Made by a program: the position numbers and the translations under genes. A stretch of 64,000 nucleotides of DNA from contig NZ_QCZI01000004.1 in assembly GCF_003097635.1 (NCBI RefSeq), positions 62,001-126,000 of the forward strand. The letters are read 5' to 3'. The notes below the pieces were generated by a model, which had not been told where the DNA came from, did no database searches, and worked only from the letters and a program-made list of their open reading frames with translations. The first letter of the stretch is position 1. Every line of letters starts with the position of its first letter. Shown piece by piece: positions 1 through 7,439 of the stretch. This DNA comes from Flavobacterium psychrotolerans. GTDB lineage: Bacteria; Bacteroidota; Bacteroidia; Flavobacteriales; Flavobacteriaceae.

Positions 1-444
1 ACTTAATAAATAAACAATTGTTTTTAACGAAACGATTTCGGGATTATAGGAAATCCTGACTTTTTTTTCAGGAAAATTAACCTGCGAAGTGCTTATTCCT
101 TTTTGAAGACGCTGTAAATTTTCCAAAATCCAAATACACGAACTGCAATGAATATGAGGAATGTTAAGTGAAACAATTGCGGTTGTATCCTCCTGGAATT
201 CCAAAAGTTTTGAAACGATACTTTCATTGTCTAAAAAATCAAATTTACCATTAATATCTAAAGGGGTTGCTCCAGGCGATTTTTCAAAATCGTAATAACA
301 AGTCATATCATTGAGACTAAAAATTTCATAGACCGTTTTGCAACCGTTACAACAAAATTCTTTTTCGTCAAAAATAATCTCTTCTGTTTTTACTATATCT
401 AAACCGCAATGGAAACAGTTTTGTGTGTCCATAACTATGCTCAT
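1..444 (-). CDS. ccoI: Copper-type P1B ATPase, N-terminal part (CcoI/FixI-like), cut by window edge
   Basis: The open frame runs off the left edge; 148 N-terminal residues are visible. It starts at 444 (an alternative in-frame ATG lies at 432). Residues 10-35 hold a cysteine-rich zinc-ribbon-like module (CFHCG then CCNGC), typical of the N-terminus of CcoI/FixI cation ATPases. A heavy-metal-associated domain follows with its CxxC motif (HCSSC, Cys100 and Cys103). The membrane and catalytic domains lie outside the window. In this family the pump supplies copper for assembly of the cbb3 oxidase. The divergent Crp/Fnr gene and shared FNR-like palindrome support that role, since cco genes are commonly FNR-controlled. 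The exact subfamily cannot be settled without the rest of the protein. Confidence 0.85.
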   Translation of the reverse strand, partial: MSIVMDTQNCFHCGLDIVKTEEIIFDEKEFCCNGCKTVYEIFSLNDMTCYYDFEKSPGATPLDINGKFDFLDNESIVSKLLEFQEDTTAIVSLNIPHIHCSSCIWILENLQRLQKGISTSQVNFPEKKVRISYNPEIVSLKTIVYLLS

Positions 445-455
445 TTTACCTGATA

Positions 456-463
456 CAAAGATT
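456..463 (-). promoter_or_regulatory. Probable -7 box of the ccoI-like gene
   Basis: On the minus strand this reads AATCTTTG, one mismatch from TAnnTTTG. It would start transcription near 450, a few bases before the ATG. The FNR-like palindrome (centre 492.5) would then sit about 42 bp upstream of the start, the usual place for class II activation by an FNR protein. The spacing is inferred. Confidence 0.4.
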
Positions 464-484
464 GCAAATTGAATGACCTAAAAA

Positions 485-500
485 TATGATAATTATCATA
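485..500. promoter_or_regulatory. FNR/Crp-type operator palindrome
   Basis: TATGATAATTATCATA is a perfect 16-bp palindrome. Its core TGAT-N4-ATCA matches the FNR/Crp site architecture (TTGAT-N4-ATCAA). It lies between the ATPase gene and the Crp/Fnr gene. It overlaps where the regulator's own -33 element would be, which suggests autorepression alongside activation of the divergent ATPase gene. Binding by the neighbouring protein is inference. Confidence 0.7.
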
Positions 501-508
501 TAAATGAT

Positions 509-516
509 TAACTTTG
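509..516 (+). promoter_or_regulatory. -7 box for the Crp/Fnr regulator
   Basis: TAACTTTG matches the Bacteroidota TAnnTTTG box exactly. It predicts a transcript start near 522. It lies downstream of the first in-frame ATG at 504, so translation must begin at the ATG at 540. Confidence 0.65.
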
Positions 517-539
517 CCTTACCAAAAACCTTTTTTAAT

Positions 540-1220
540 ATGAGCAAGTGTGACCAATGTATTGTGAGAGAATTTAGCTCTTTAAAAGCGCTTAATAAAG
601 ATGAACTTCTGAAGCTTTCTGATTGTAAAACATCTCATACCATAAAAAAAGGTGAAGTCATTTTTGAAGAAGGCGAAAACATAAATGGTATTTATTGTGT
701 AAAAGATGGCATTTGTAAACTCACAAAACTGAGTCCAAATGGTAAGGATCATATTGTCAAGTTAATTAAAAAGGGAGAATTGCTTGGGCAACGCTCGATG
801 ATTAGTGATGAACCCGTAAATTTGAGTGCGGTAGCCCTTGAAGATATGGAAGTTTGTTTCATACCAAAATCTGAAGTAATGGGTTTCTTTGATAAAAACA
901 ACCAGTTTTCTATGAATGTGATGAAAACCATTTGTAGCGATTTGAAAGACTCTGATGACCACATGGTTTCAATGGCTCAAAAAAGTGTAAAAGAACGGTT
1001 AGCCGAAACCTTAATTTACCTAGAAGAAACTTTTGGCAAGAATGTGGACGGATCATTAGTTATACAGCTTTCTAGAGAAGAATTATCCGGAATGATAGGA
1101 ACCGCAACAGAAAGTTGTATTCGGCTATTATCCGATTTTAACAAATTAGGTTTGATTGAATTGTCTGGTAAAAAGATTGTATTAAAAGACATCAACAAGC
1201 TTAAAAAAATAGCGGAATAA
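540..1220 (+). CDS. Crp/Fnr family transcriptional regulator
   Basis: A 226-residue regulator with an N-terminal cyclic-nucleotide-binding-like beta-roll (about residues 10-125), a dimerisation helix, and a C-terminal winged helix (about 145-215) whose recognition region reads GTATESCIRLLSDF. The start at 540 (MSKCDQC) is preferred over the ATG at 504 because a -7 box lies between them. The MSKCxQC opening is typical of flavobacterial homologues. Only two Cys lie near the N-terminus, so an E. coli FNR-type iron-sulfur cluster is not evident and the signal sensed is unknown. The pairing with a CcoI-like ATPase points to control of low-oxygen respiration. Likely autoregulated through the palindrome at 485-500. 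Confidence 0.9.
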   Translation: MSKCDQCIVREFSSLKALNKDELLKLSDCKTSHTIKKGEVIFEEGENINGIYCVKDGICKLTKLSPNGKDHIVKLIKKGELLGQRSMISDEPVNLSAVALEDMEVCFIPKSEVMGFFDKNNQFSMNVMKTICSDLKDSDDHMVSMAQKSVKERLAETLIYLEETFGKNVDGSLVIQLSREELSGMIGTATESCIRLLSDFNKLGLIELSGKKIVLKDINKLKKIAE

Positions 1221-1281
1221 GCAATTCGCTTTTAGCTTAACCCTAAAATTTCAGGCCTTAATAAATTCAAATATTTTCCTC

Positions 1282-1520
1282 TTTATTTGGAAGACGCTTC
1301 GCCTCTTCCCAAATTTTTAGTTATTTAAAATCAAAGATTTCCTATTCCTGTTTATTTGAAAGACGCTTCGCCTCTTCCCAATTTTTAAATATTTGAAAAT
1401 CTTTGATTTCCCTATTCCTGTTTATTTGGAAGACGCTTCGCTTCCTCCCAAATTTTTTGGATATTTGAAAATCAAAAATTTCCTATTACTGTTTATTTGG
1501 AAGACGCTTCGCCTCTTCCC
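1282..1520. repeat. Four tandem copies of a ~70-bp unit overlapping the 3' end of mazG
   Basis: Copies begin at 1282, 1351, 1421 and 1492, so the period is 69-71 bp. Each opens with a near-identical stretch containing an imperfect hairpin: arms GGAAGACGC and GCCTCTTCC around TTC, 8 of 9 positions paired. AT-rich spacers carrying variants of AAATCAAAGATTTCCTATT follow. The rightmost copy is coding: it supplies the last codons of mazG (EEAKRLPNKQ and stop). The other three copies are non-coding and fill the 265-bp gap to the Crp/Fnr gene. They look like duplications of the gene end or a REP-like palindromic element. Confidence 0.85.
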
Positions 1521-2271
1521 AAAAAACATCCATTTCTGCCAAAGTCATGTCCATTAAAGGTTTGCCCAATTCTCCAGCCTTACTTTCTAAATATTGGAAC
1601 CGTTTGATGAATTTTTTATTAGTCCGTTCCAAAGCATCTTCTGGATTAACATCTAAAAACCGGGCATAATTAATCATGGAAAATAATACGTCTCCAAACT
1701 CTGCTTCTATTTTATCCTGATCCCCTGCTTCAACCTCAACTTGCAGTTCCGTCAACTCTTCCTGAACTTTGTCCCAAACTTGATGCGACTCTTCCCAATC
1801 AAAACCAACTCCTTTTACTTTATCCTGAATTCGGCTTGCTTTAACCAATGCCGGTAAACTTTTGGGAACGCCTTCCAAAACTGATTTTTTTCCTTCTTTG
1901 AGTTTTAATTTTTCCCAATTTTGCTTTACTTCTTCCTCATCTTTTACAATCACATCACTGTAAATATGTGGGTGACGGTGAATTAACTTTTCGCAAATTT
2001 CATTACAAACATCCGCTATGTCAAAATCATTGGTTTCGCTACCTATTTTTGCATAAAAAACAATGTGCAATAATACATCCCCTAATTCTTTTTTGACTTC
2101 ATTCAAATCATTGTCCAAAATAGCATCTCCCAATTCATAGGTTTCTTCTATCGTTAGATGTCTCAAACTCTGCAAGGTTTGCTTTTTGTCCCAGGGACAT
2201 TTTTCTCGCAAATCATCCATAATGTTTAATAGTCTTTCGAAAGCTTGTAGTTGATGTTGTCTGGAATTCAT
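1486..2271 (-). CDS. mazG: Nucleoside triphosphate pyrophosphohydrolase MazG
   Basis: This 261-residue protein has the full-length two-domain MazG layout. The first domain carries REKCPWD, the metal-binding EExxE (EETYE) and ELGD motifs. The second repeats the pattern (EELTELQVE, then EFGDVLF). The family hydrolyses NTPs and dNTPs to the monophosphate and pyrophosphate, cleaning damaged nucleotides and dampening stress signalling. The C-terminus lies inside the 70-bp tandem repeat, so the final ten or so residues come from repeat DNA. A terminator separates it from the upstream DUF5606 gene, so it is probably transcribed separately. Confidence 0.95.
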   Translation of the reverse strand: MNSRQHQLQAFERLLNIMDDLREKCPWDKKQTLQSLRHLTIEETYELGDAILDNDLNEVKKELGDVLLHIVFYAKIGSETNDFDIADVCNEICEKLIHRHPHIYSDVIVKDEEEVKQNWEKLKLKEGKKSVLEGVPKSLPALVKASRIQDKVKGVGFDWEESHQVWDKVQEELTELQVEVEAGDQDKIEAEFGDVLFSMINYARFLDVNPEDALERTNKKFIKRFQYLESKAGELGKPLMDMTLAEMDVFWEEAKRLPNKQ

Positions 2272-2301
2272 TGGAAATGATTTTTTCTAAAAATAAGAAA
2301 C

Positions 2302-2327
2302 CCTGTCAGTAAATAGAACTTGACAGG
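2302..2327 (-). terminator. Intrinsic terminator after the DUF5606 gene
   Basis: Inverted repeat CCTGTCA/TGACAGG with a 12-nt loop. On the minus strand it is followed by GTTTCTTATTTTT. It lies between the DUF5606 stop and the mazG start. Confidence 0.6.
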
Positions 2328-2355
2328 ATTAATTTATTGAAAGTGGATTTAAAAT

Positions 2356-2796
2356 TTATTCTTCGGAAGTAGCAACTTCCTCTTTAACAGAGGCTTCTTC
2401 TTTAACGGGTACTTCTTTTGAAACTAGCCCTTTTGCTTGCAACATATTGTACCAATTTAAAACCTTTTTTATATCTGATGGATATACTCTTTCGCTATCA
2501 TAATCAGGTAGAATTTCTTTAAAATAAGCGACTAATTTGTCATTGTCTTCCTTATGAGAGATGGCTGGACCATTATCTTCTTTAATAGCTATGTTACGCA
2601 TCACTTCTGCCAATGGTTTCTCAGCATTGTGCGTGTACATTGAGATTTCTGACAATAAACTCACATTGCTTCTCATTCCAACAGTAATTTTTTTCCCGTC
2701 AAGCAAAGATTCTGCTACAAATCCTGAACGGGTTTGAACTTTTAATGCAAATAATCCTGGTTTTCCTGAAATAGATAATATTTTTTCTAAATTCAT
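2356..2796 (-). CDS. DUF5606 domain-containing protein
   Basis: A soluble 146-residue protein with no signal peptide or membrane segment. The sequence (MNLEKILSISGKPGLF opening, GKKITVGMRSNVSLLSEISMYT, later YPSDIKKVLNWYNML) matches the Bacteroidota DUF5606 family, recognised from memory. Function unknown. The last 20 or so residues are a Glu/Lys/Val-rich low-complexity tail (KEEASVKEEVATSEE). It lies 58 bp downstream of def and is probably cotranscribed with it. The def-DUF5606-mazG order is familiar in flavobacteria. Confidence 0.85.
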   Translation of the reverse strand: MNLEKILSISGKPGLFALKVQTRSGFVAESLLDGKKITVGMRSNVSLLSEISMYTHNAEKPLAEVMRNIAIKEDNGPAISHKEDNDKLVAYFKEILPDYDSERVYPSDIKKVLNWYNMLQAKGLVSKEVPVKEEASVKEEVATSEE

Positions 2797-2854
2797 TTTT
2801 TAATATTGTAAATTTTATTGTTATTTTCTATACGATAAATTCATAATTGTCAAT

Positions 2855-3445
2855 TTATCTATTTCTTTTTACATTAAAAATATTCATTTTATAGTCTGGA
2901 CGAACTTTGCCTTCCATAATATTTTTAAGTTTCTTTTTAATCAATTGCTTTTTTAATGATGAAATCAAATCGGTAAATAAAACCCCTTCAATGTGGTCGT
3001 ATTCATGTTGTATTACTCTTGCTACCAAACCATCGAATACTTCTGTTCTTTTGTTGAAATCTTCATCATAGTATTCAATCGTGATTTTTTCTTTTCTAAA
3101 AACGTCTTCACGAACTTCTGGAATACTAAGACAACCTTCATTGAAACCCCATTCTTCACCTTCTTCCATTAGGATTTTGGCATTAATGAACGTTCTTTTA
3201 AAATTCTTTAATTCATCTTGCTCCTCATTGGACAAATCTTCGTCTTCTCCAAAGGGGGTTGTATCGATAACAAATAGACGAATAGATAAAGCTACTTGTG
3301 GGGCGGCGAGCCCAACTCCATAGGCATTGTACATCGTTTCGTACATGTTTGCAATTGTTTCTTTCAAATTTGGATATTCGGCAGTGATTTCCTCACCTAC
3401 TTTTCTCAAGACAGGATCTCCATATCCTACTATTGGTAATATCAT
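2855..3445 (-). CDS. def: Peptide deformylase
   Basis: A 196-residue metalloenzyme that removes the formyl group from the N-terminal methionine of new proteins. All three catalytic motifs are present: GVGLAAPQV at residues 43-51, EGCLSIP at 104-110 (metal-ligand Cys) and QHEYDH at 147-152 (two metal-ligand His and the catalytic Glu). Length fits the family. A -7 box at 3480-3487 supports the chosen start. Confidence 0.97.
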   Translation of the reverse strand: MILPIVGYGDPVLRKVGEEITAEYPNLKETIANMYETMYNAYGVGLAAPQVALSIRLFVIDTTPFGEDEDLSNEEQDELKNFKRTFINAKILMEEGEEWGFNEGCLSIPEVREDVFRKEKITIEYYDEDFNKRTEVFDGLVARVIQHEYDHIEGVLFTDLISSLKKQLIKKKLKNIMEGKVRPDYKMNIFNVKRNR

Positions 3446-3479
3446 TTTTGTTATTTTAAGATTATGGTATTAACGCTTA

Positions 3480-3487
3480 CAAACATA
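3480..3487 (-). promoter_or_regulatory. -7 box for def
   Basis: Minus-strand TATGTTTG matches TAnnTTTG and lies 35 bp upstream of the def start codon. No well-spaced -33 TTTG was found. Confidence 0.5.
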
Positions 3488-3613
3488 CCTTATAATTTCA
3501 GCAAAAATAGTAAAAAAATAAATATTGATTTGGTTGAAATTTAAGAATTAGCATTTATTTATAATATTATCATAAATGGATCTCGTATACTACCAAATAA
3601 AACATACAAAGTT

Positions 3614-3621
3614 TATCTTTG
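3614..3621 (+). promoter_or_regulatory. -7 box for the FUSC gene
   Basis: TATCTTTG, exact match to TAnnTTTG, 16 bp before the ATG at 3638. The 5' leader would be about 10 nt. Confidence 0.5.
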
Positions 3622-3637
3622 TTCCAACACTTTAGGA

Positions 3638-5854
3638 ATGATTCGTCATATAAAAAAATTTACAGATAGCACTAATTTTACCAATGCTTTAAAAGTTACA
3701 ATTGCTGCAGTTGTTCCGGTTCTGGTGTTTTCTTATTTCGGTAATTTTCAAATAGGATTTACCATTGCTCTTGGTGCTTTTTTAACGTATCCAAGTGATA
3801 TTCCCAGCAATTTGAAACACAAAATAAATGGTGTTCTTGTTGCCGCCTTAATGATTGCCAGCGCTAATTTATTAATCAATCTACTATATCCGATTCCTTA
3901 CATTTTTTATCCTTTTCTGGCTCTATTGTTGTTTTTTTCTTCATTGATTTCGGTTTATGGACAACGCGCCACAATGGTTTCTTTTTCAGTTTTGCTATCC
4001 ATCTCTCTAAGTTTTGCTCATTTGCATACTGGTATTGAAGTGATGAAACATTCAGGATTAATTCTTTTTGGCGGACTGTTTTATTTATTGATTGCGCTTG
4101 TATCCCATTACATAAGACCCTATCGCTATGTGGAATTACAAATTGCCGAATGCATCAAATTAACTTCAAAATATTTGAAATTAAGGGGCGATTTGTGGAA
4201 TATTGATGCCGATAGAAAAACCATAATTGAAAAGCAATTGCATCTGCAAGTGGAACTCAACATAATTCATGAAAATTTAAGGGAAATCATCATAAGAAAC
4301 CATTCCAGTTCGGGAAGTTCCAATCAAAATAGAAAGATGCTTATTGTATTTATCTCTTTATTAGATATTCTAGAATTGGCATTATCCACATCTTTTGACC
4401 ATAGTAAATTACATGAAAAATTTAATATGAATCCTAAAGTTTTGGTTACCTATCAAAACCTAGCCTACAATCTTGCTAAAACTTTAAAATTTCTTTCCAA
4501 ATCTTTAGAAAGCAAAACTAAATATGTTTCGCAACACTCCTTATTTCAAGATTTGGAAGCTTTAGAAAATGGCATTTTAGAATATGAAAAAGAATTAGGA
4601 AAGAAAGCTGCTTCAGAAGGCGTGTTGATGTTAAGCAATATGCATCATTATGCCGAAAAACAAGTTGAGAAAATAAAGATTGTAGAACGCGCTTTCAGGC
4701 TTGCCGTAAAACCTAAGGATTTAAAAGGGGCAGAAAAAGATTTAGAAAAATTCCTTACCCCCCAATATTATCCCCTTTCAACTTTATTAGAAAATTTGAG
4801 TTTTCATTCCACCCTTTTCAGACATTCACTCCGATTAACCCTAACCATATTAATTGGTTTCTTGATAGGAAAAATACTTCCTTTTCAAAATGTGTATTGG
4901 ATTTTGTTGACCATTGTTGTAATCATGCGTCCTGGTTATGGCTTGACTAAACAAAGATCTTTCGAAAGAATTTTTGGGACTATTGTGGGTGGCTTAATCG
5001 CTTTTGGAATACTTTCATTTGTCCATAATGAATTTTTTACTAGCTTATTTGCCATACTTTCTATGCTGTTGGGATTTTCATTTACCAAGGTCAATTATAA
5101 AATAGGTGCAACATTTGTAACCATGTACGTTGTTTTTATTTATGGCATGCTAACGCCAAATATTGAAGATGTAATACAGTACCGAATTTTGGATACCTTG
5201 GTTGGTGCTGCACTGGCATTTGCTGCCAATTATTTCCTTTGGCCTTCTTGGGAATTTTTAAATATTAGGTTGTTTTTGAAGAAATCCATAAAAGCAAATC
5301 GCAATTATTTAAAAGAAATTTCTGTTTTCTATAATAAAAAAGGAGAAGTTACCACCTCCTATAAATTGAGCAGAAAACAGGCTTTTATAGAAATTGGCAA
5401 TTTAATGACTTCCTTTCAAAGGATGACTCAGGAACCCAAATCGAAACAAAAACAATTACCGTTGATTTATAAATTAGTGGAACTGAATCACACGTTGCTT
5501 ACTGCATCGGCTTCATTAGGTACTTATGTAAAAACACATCAAACGACCAAAGCTTCAGAAGCCTTTAATGTAGTGGTTGATTCGGTAATAAAAAAACTGA
5601 ATTACGCTATTGAAATGTTACAGTCTAAAGACGGAGATATTTTAATCTATGAAACACAAAAAACAGATTTAAATTTACGTTTCACAGAATTAAAAAACAT
5701 TCGAGCCAGAGAATTAAAAGAATCCGGAACACTTAATGAATCCGAATTTCAGTCAAAAATTGAAGAAGCGCAATTGGTAATCGAACAATTAATTTGGCTG
5801 ACCAGTTTGTCAGAAAACATTGTGAAGGAAATTGAAAATTTGAATAAATCTTGA
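3638..5854 (+). CDS. FUSC/YccS-type inner-membrane protein
   Basis: A 738-residue protein with two clusters of membrane segments (about residues 17-160 and 405-545). Each cluster is followed by a long, charged, helical cytoplasmic region. This duplicated layout is typical of the YccS/YhfK (FUSC) family related to aromatic-acid exporters. Hydrophobic stretches such as LALLLFFSSLISVYG and LLENLSFHSTLFRHSLRLTL fit family landmarks. The substrate is unknown. It is a monocistronic plus-strand gene, convergent with ruvX only 9 bp beyond its stop. Efflux is an inference from the family. Confidence 0.85.
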   Translation: MIRHIKKFTDSTNFTNALKVTIAAVVPVLVFSYFGNFQIGFTIALGAFLTYPSDIPSNLKHKINGVLVAALMIASANLLINLLYPIPYIFYPFLALLLFFSSLISVYGQRATMVSFSVLLSISLSFAHLHTGIEVMKHSGLILFGGLFYLLIALVSHYIRPYRYVELQIAECIKLTSKYLKLRGDLWNIDADRKTIIEKQLHLQVELNIIHENLREIIIRNHSSSGSSNQNRKMLIVFISLLDILELALSTSFDHSKLHEKFNMNPKVLVTYQNLAYNLAKTLKFLSKSLESKTKYVSQHSLFQDLEALENGILEYEKELGKKAASEGVLMLSNMHHYAEKQVEKIKIVERAFRLAVKPKDLKGAEKDLEKFLTPQYYPLSTLLENLSFHSTLFRHSLRLTLTILIGFLIGKILPFQNVYWILLTIVVIMRPGYGLTKQRSFERIFGTIVGGLIAFGILSFVHNEFFTSLFAILSMLLGFSFTKVNYKIGATFVTMYVVFIYGMLTPNIEDVIQYRILDTLVGAALAFAANYFLWPSWEFLNIRLFLKKSIKANRNYLKEISVFYNKKGEVTTSYKLSRKQAFIEIGNLMTSFQRMTQEPKSKQKQLPLIYKLVELNHTLLTASASLGTYVKTHQTTKASEAFNVVVDSVIKKLNYAIEMLQSKDGDILIYETQKTDLNLRFTELKNIRARELKESGTLNESEFQSKIEEAQLVIEQLIWLTSLSENIVKEIENLNKS

Positions 5855-5863
5855 AAAAATAAA

Positions 5864-6280
5864 TTAAATTACCTTTCTGGTTAAGTAATCCTGCAACATG
5901 ATTGTGGCGGAAATTTCGTCAATTAAACCTTTATTTTGACGTTGTTTCTTTTTCAATCCACTATCAATCATCGTTTGGAAAGCCATTTTAGAAGTAAAAC
6001 GTTCGTCAACGCGAATAACTTTCATTTCAGGAAATGATTTAGTGAATTTGGACACGAAAGCTTCAATTATCTCTGCGCTTTGAGAAGGTTCACCATTCAT
6101 TTGTTTAGGTTCACCAATGAGTACTTCCGCTACATTTTCTTTATTGAAATAATCTTTGAGAAATGCGATTGCCGTTTCTGAAGAAATTGTTGTTAGCCCA
6201 GAAGCAATAATTTGCAATTCATCTGTTATTGCAATTCCAGTGCGTTTTTGTCCGTAGTCTATGGCGAGAATTCTTGGCAT
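5864..6280 (-). CDS. ruvX: Holliday-junction-resolvase-like YqgF/RuvX
   Basis: A 138-residue protein with an RNase H-like fold. It opens with ILAIDYGQKRTGIAI, containing the catalytic Asp of the family. The middle carries GEPKQMNGEPSQSA, and VDERFTS and the late Asp of LIDEISATIML complete the acidic active site. Homologues act in 16S rRNA 5'-end maturation and possibly on Holliday junctions. Length is normal. Convergent with the FUSC gene with almost no spacer. Confidence 0.95.
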   Translation of the reverse strand: MPRILAIDYGQKRTGIAITDELQIIASGLTTISSETAIAFLKDYFNKENVAEVLIGEPKQMNGEPSQSAEIIEAFVSKFTKSFPEMKVIRVDERFTSKMAFQTMIDSGLKKKQRQNKGLIDEISATIMLQDYLTRKVI

Positions 6281-6291
6281 CTTTTTTATTC

Positions 6292-6299
6292 AAAGATAG
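6292..6299 (-). promoter_or_regulatory. Possible -7 box for ruvX
   Basis: Minus-strand TATCTTTG, 12 bp upstream of the ruvX ATG. This implies a nearly leaderless transcript. Confidence 0.4.
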
Positions 6300-6338
6300 A
6301 AAGGAAGATTTGTATATACTAATCTTTATATTTTTCTC

Positions 6339-6434
6339 AACCTAAAATGATAATTTTTAATTCTAATTATGATTTTAGGTTAAATTATTTTGACTTTGGG
6401 ATGTGCTGTATTGCATTTTAAAATCAAAGTCAAA
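6339..6434. repeat. Two consecutive inverted repeats in the ruvX-dapD gap
   Basis: The first (6339-6381) has 17-nt arms, AACCTAAAATGATAATT and its complement with one mismatch, around a 9-nt loop. The second (arms 6389-6398 and 6425-6434) has perfect 10-bp arms TTTGACTTTG/CAAAGTCAAA around a 26-nt spacer. They occupy the middle of a 321-bp gap between two divergent genes. Neither is followed by a T-tract, so they are not obvious terminators. The rest of the gap holds the two promoters and AT-rich DNA. Confidence 0.7.
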
Positions 6435-6554
6435 CTATCCAAAAAATAATCTTCTTATTTGGTATTCATTATGAGATAAAAATATAACTCTAAAAATTAT
6501 CAAATATTTTCCCTTGAAAACTCCATTTTAAAAAAATATATTTACCTTTTCACT

Positions 6555-6584
6555 TTTGCCACTTACCTAAATAAATTACATTTG
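6555..6584 (+). promoter_or_regulatory. Promoter of dapD (-33 and -7)
   Basis: TTTG (6555-6558), an 18-bp spacer, then TACATTTG (6577-6584), matching the Bacteroidota sigma-A consensus. Transcription would start near 6590, about 12 nt before the ATG. Confidence 0.65.
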
Positions 6585-6601
6585 CTAAAAATCAAAATTT
6601 T

Positions 6602-7420
6602 ATGAAAGCTTTACAAGCAATTATAGAACAAGCTTGGGAAAACCGCGCTTTGTTACAAGAAGAAACTACAACAACAGCTATTAGAGAAGTTATTAATTTA
6701 CTTGACACCGGCACTTTGCGCGTTGCAGAACCTAAAGATGACGGAAGCTGGCAAGTGAACGAATGGGTAAAAAAAGCGGTCGTTCTTTATTTTCCAATTC
6801 AAAAAATGGAAACCTTTGAGGTTGGTATTTTTGAATATCATGATAAAATTCCTTTGAAACGTGGTTATGCCGAAAAAGGAATTCGCGTAGTACCTCATGC
6901 TGTGGCTAGACATGGTGCCTATCTTTCTAAAGGAGTTATTTTGATGCCAAGTTATGTAAATATAGGAGCTTATGTTGATGAAGGAACCATGGTGGATACT
7001 TGGGCAACGGTAGGAAGTTGTGCCCAAATTGGCAAAAACGTTCATTTGAGCGGAGGCGTAGGAATTGGCGGGGTACTTGAACCCTTGCAAGCAGCTCCCG
7101 TAATTATAGAAGACGGTGCATTTATAGGCTCTCGTTGTATTGTTGTAGAAGGTGTTCATGTAGGAAAAGAAGCTGTTCTTGGCGCTAATGTTTGCCTTAC
7201 TGCATCAACCAAAATTATTGATGTTACAGGAGAAACTCCAATTGAAAGAAAAGGGTTTGTGCCTGCTCGTTCAGTTGTAATTCCAGGAAGTTATACCAAA
7301 AAATTTGCCGCTGGAGAATTCCAAGTGCCTTGCGCTCTAATCATCGGTACTCGTAAACCATCGACTGATTTAAAAACGTCCTTGAACAATGCCTTGAGAG
7401 AATATGATGTAGCGGTTTAA
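6602..7420 (+). CDS. dapD: Tetrahydrodipicolinate N-succinyltransferase
   Basis: This 272-residue enzyme transfers succinyl from succinyl-CoA to tetrahydrodipicolinate in the succinylase branch of lysine/diaminopimelate synthesis. An N-terminal helical part precedes a left-handed beta-helix of hexapeptide repeats, e.g. GVILMPSYVNIGAYVDEGTM and VGSCAQIGKNVHLSGGVGIG. The family signature GVLEPLQAAPVIIEDGAFIG is followed by the CoA-binding end of the helix. Full length. Its own promoter lies just upstream. dapA of the same pathway is in this window at 60291-61181. Confidence 0.97.
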   Translation: MKALQAIIEQAWENRALLQEETTTTAIREVINLLDTGTLRVAEPKDDGSWQVNEWVKKAVVLYFPIQKMETFEVGIFEYHDKIPLKRGYAEKGIRVVPHAVARHGAYLSKGVILMPSYVNIGAYVDEGTMVDTWATVGSCAQIGKNVHLSGGVGIGGVLEPLQAAPVIIEDGAFIGSRCIVVEGVHVGKEAVLGANVCLTASTKIIDVTGETPIERKGFVPARSVVIPGSYTKKFAAGEFQVPCALIIGTRKPSTDLKTSLNNALREYDVAV

Positions 7421-7439
7421 ATTATATAAAAAAAACATA

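Noticed and set aside
504..539. Upstream ATG of the Crp/Fnr gene as the start
   Set aside because: A perfect TAnnTTTG box lies between it and the ATG at 540, and homologues begin MSKCxQC.
1282..1520. CRISPR array
   Set aside because: The repeat unit is ~70 bp with similar AT-rich spacers, no cas genes are near, and one copy is part of mazG.
6698..7159. 153-codon minus-strand ORF inside dapD
   Set aside because: It is antisense to a well-conserved gene, with no promoter, start context or family match.
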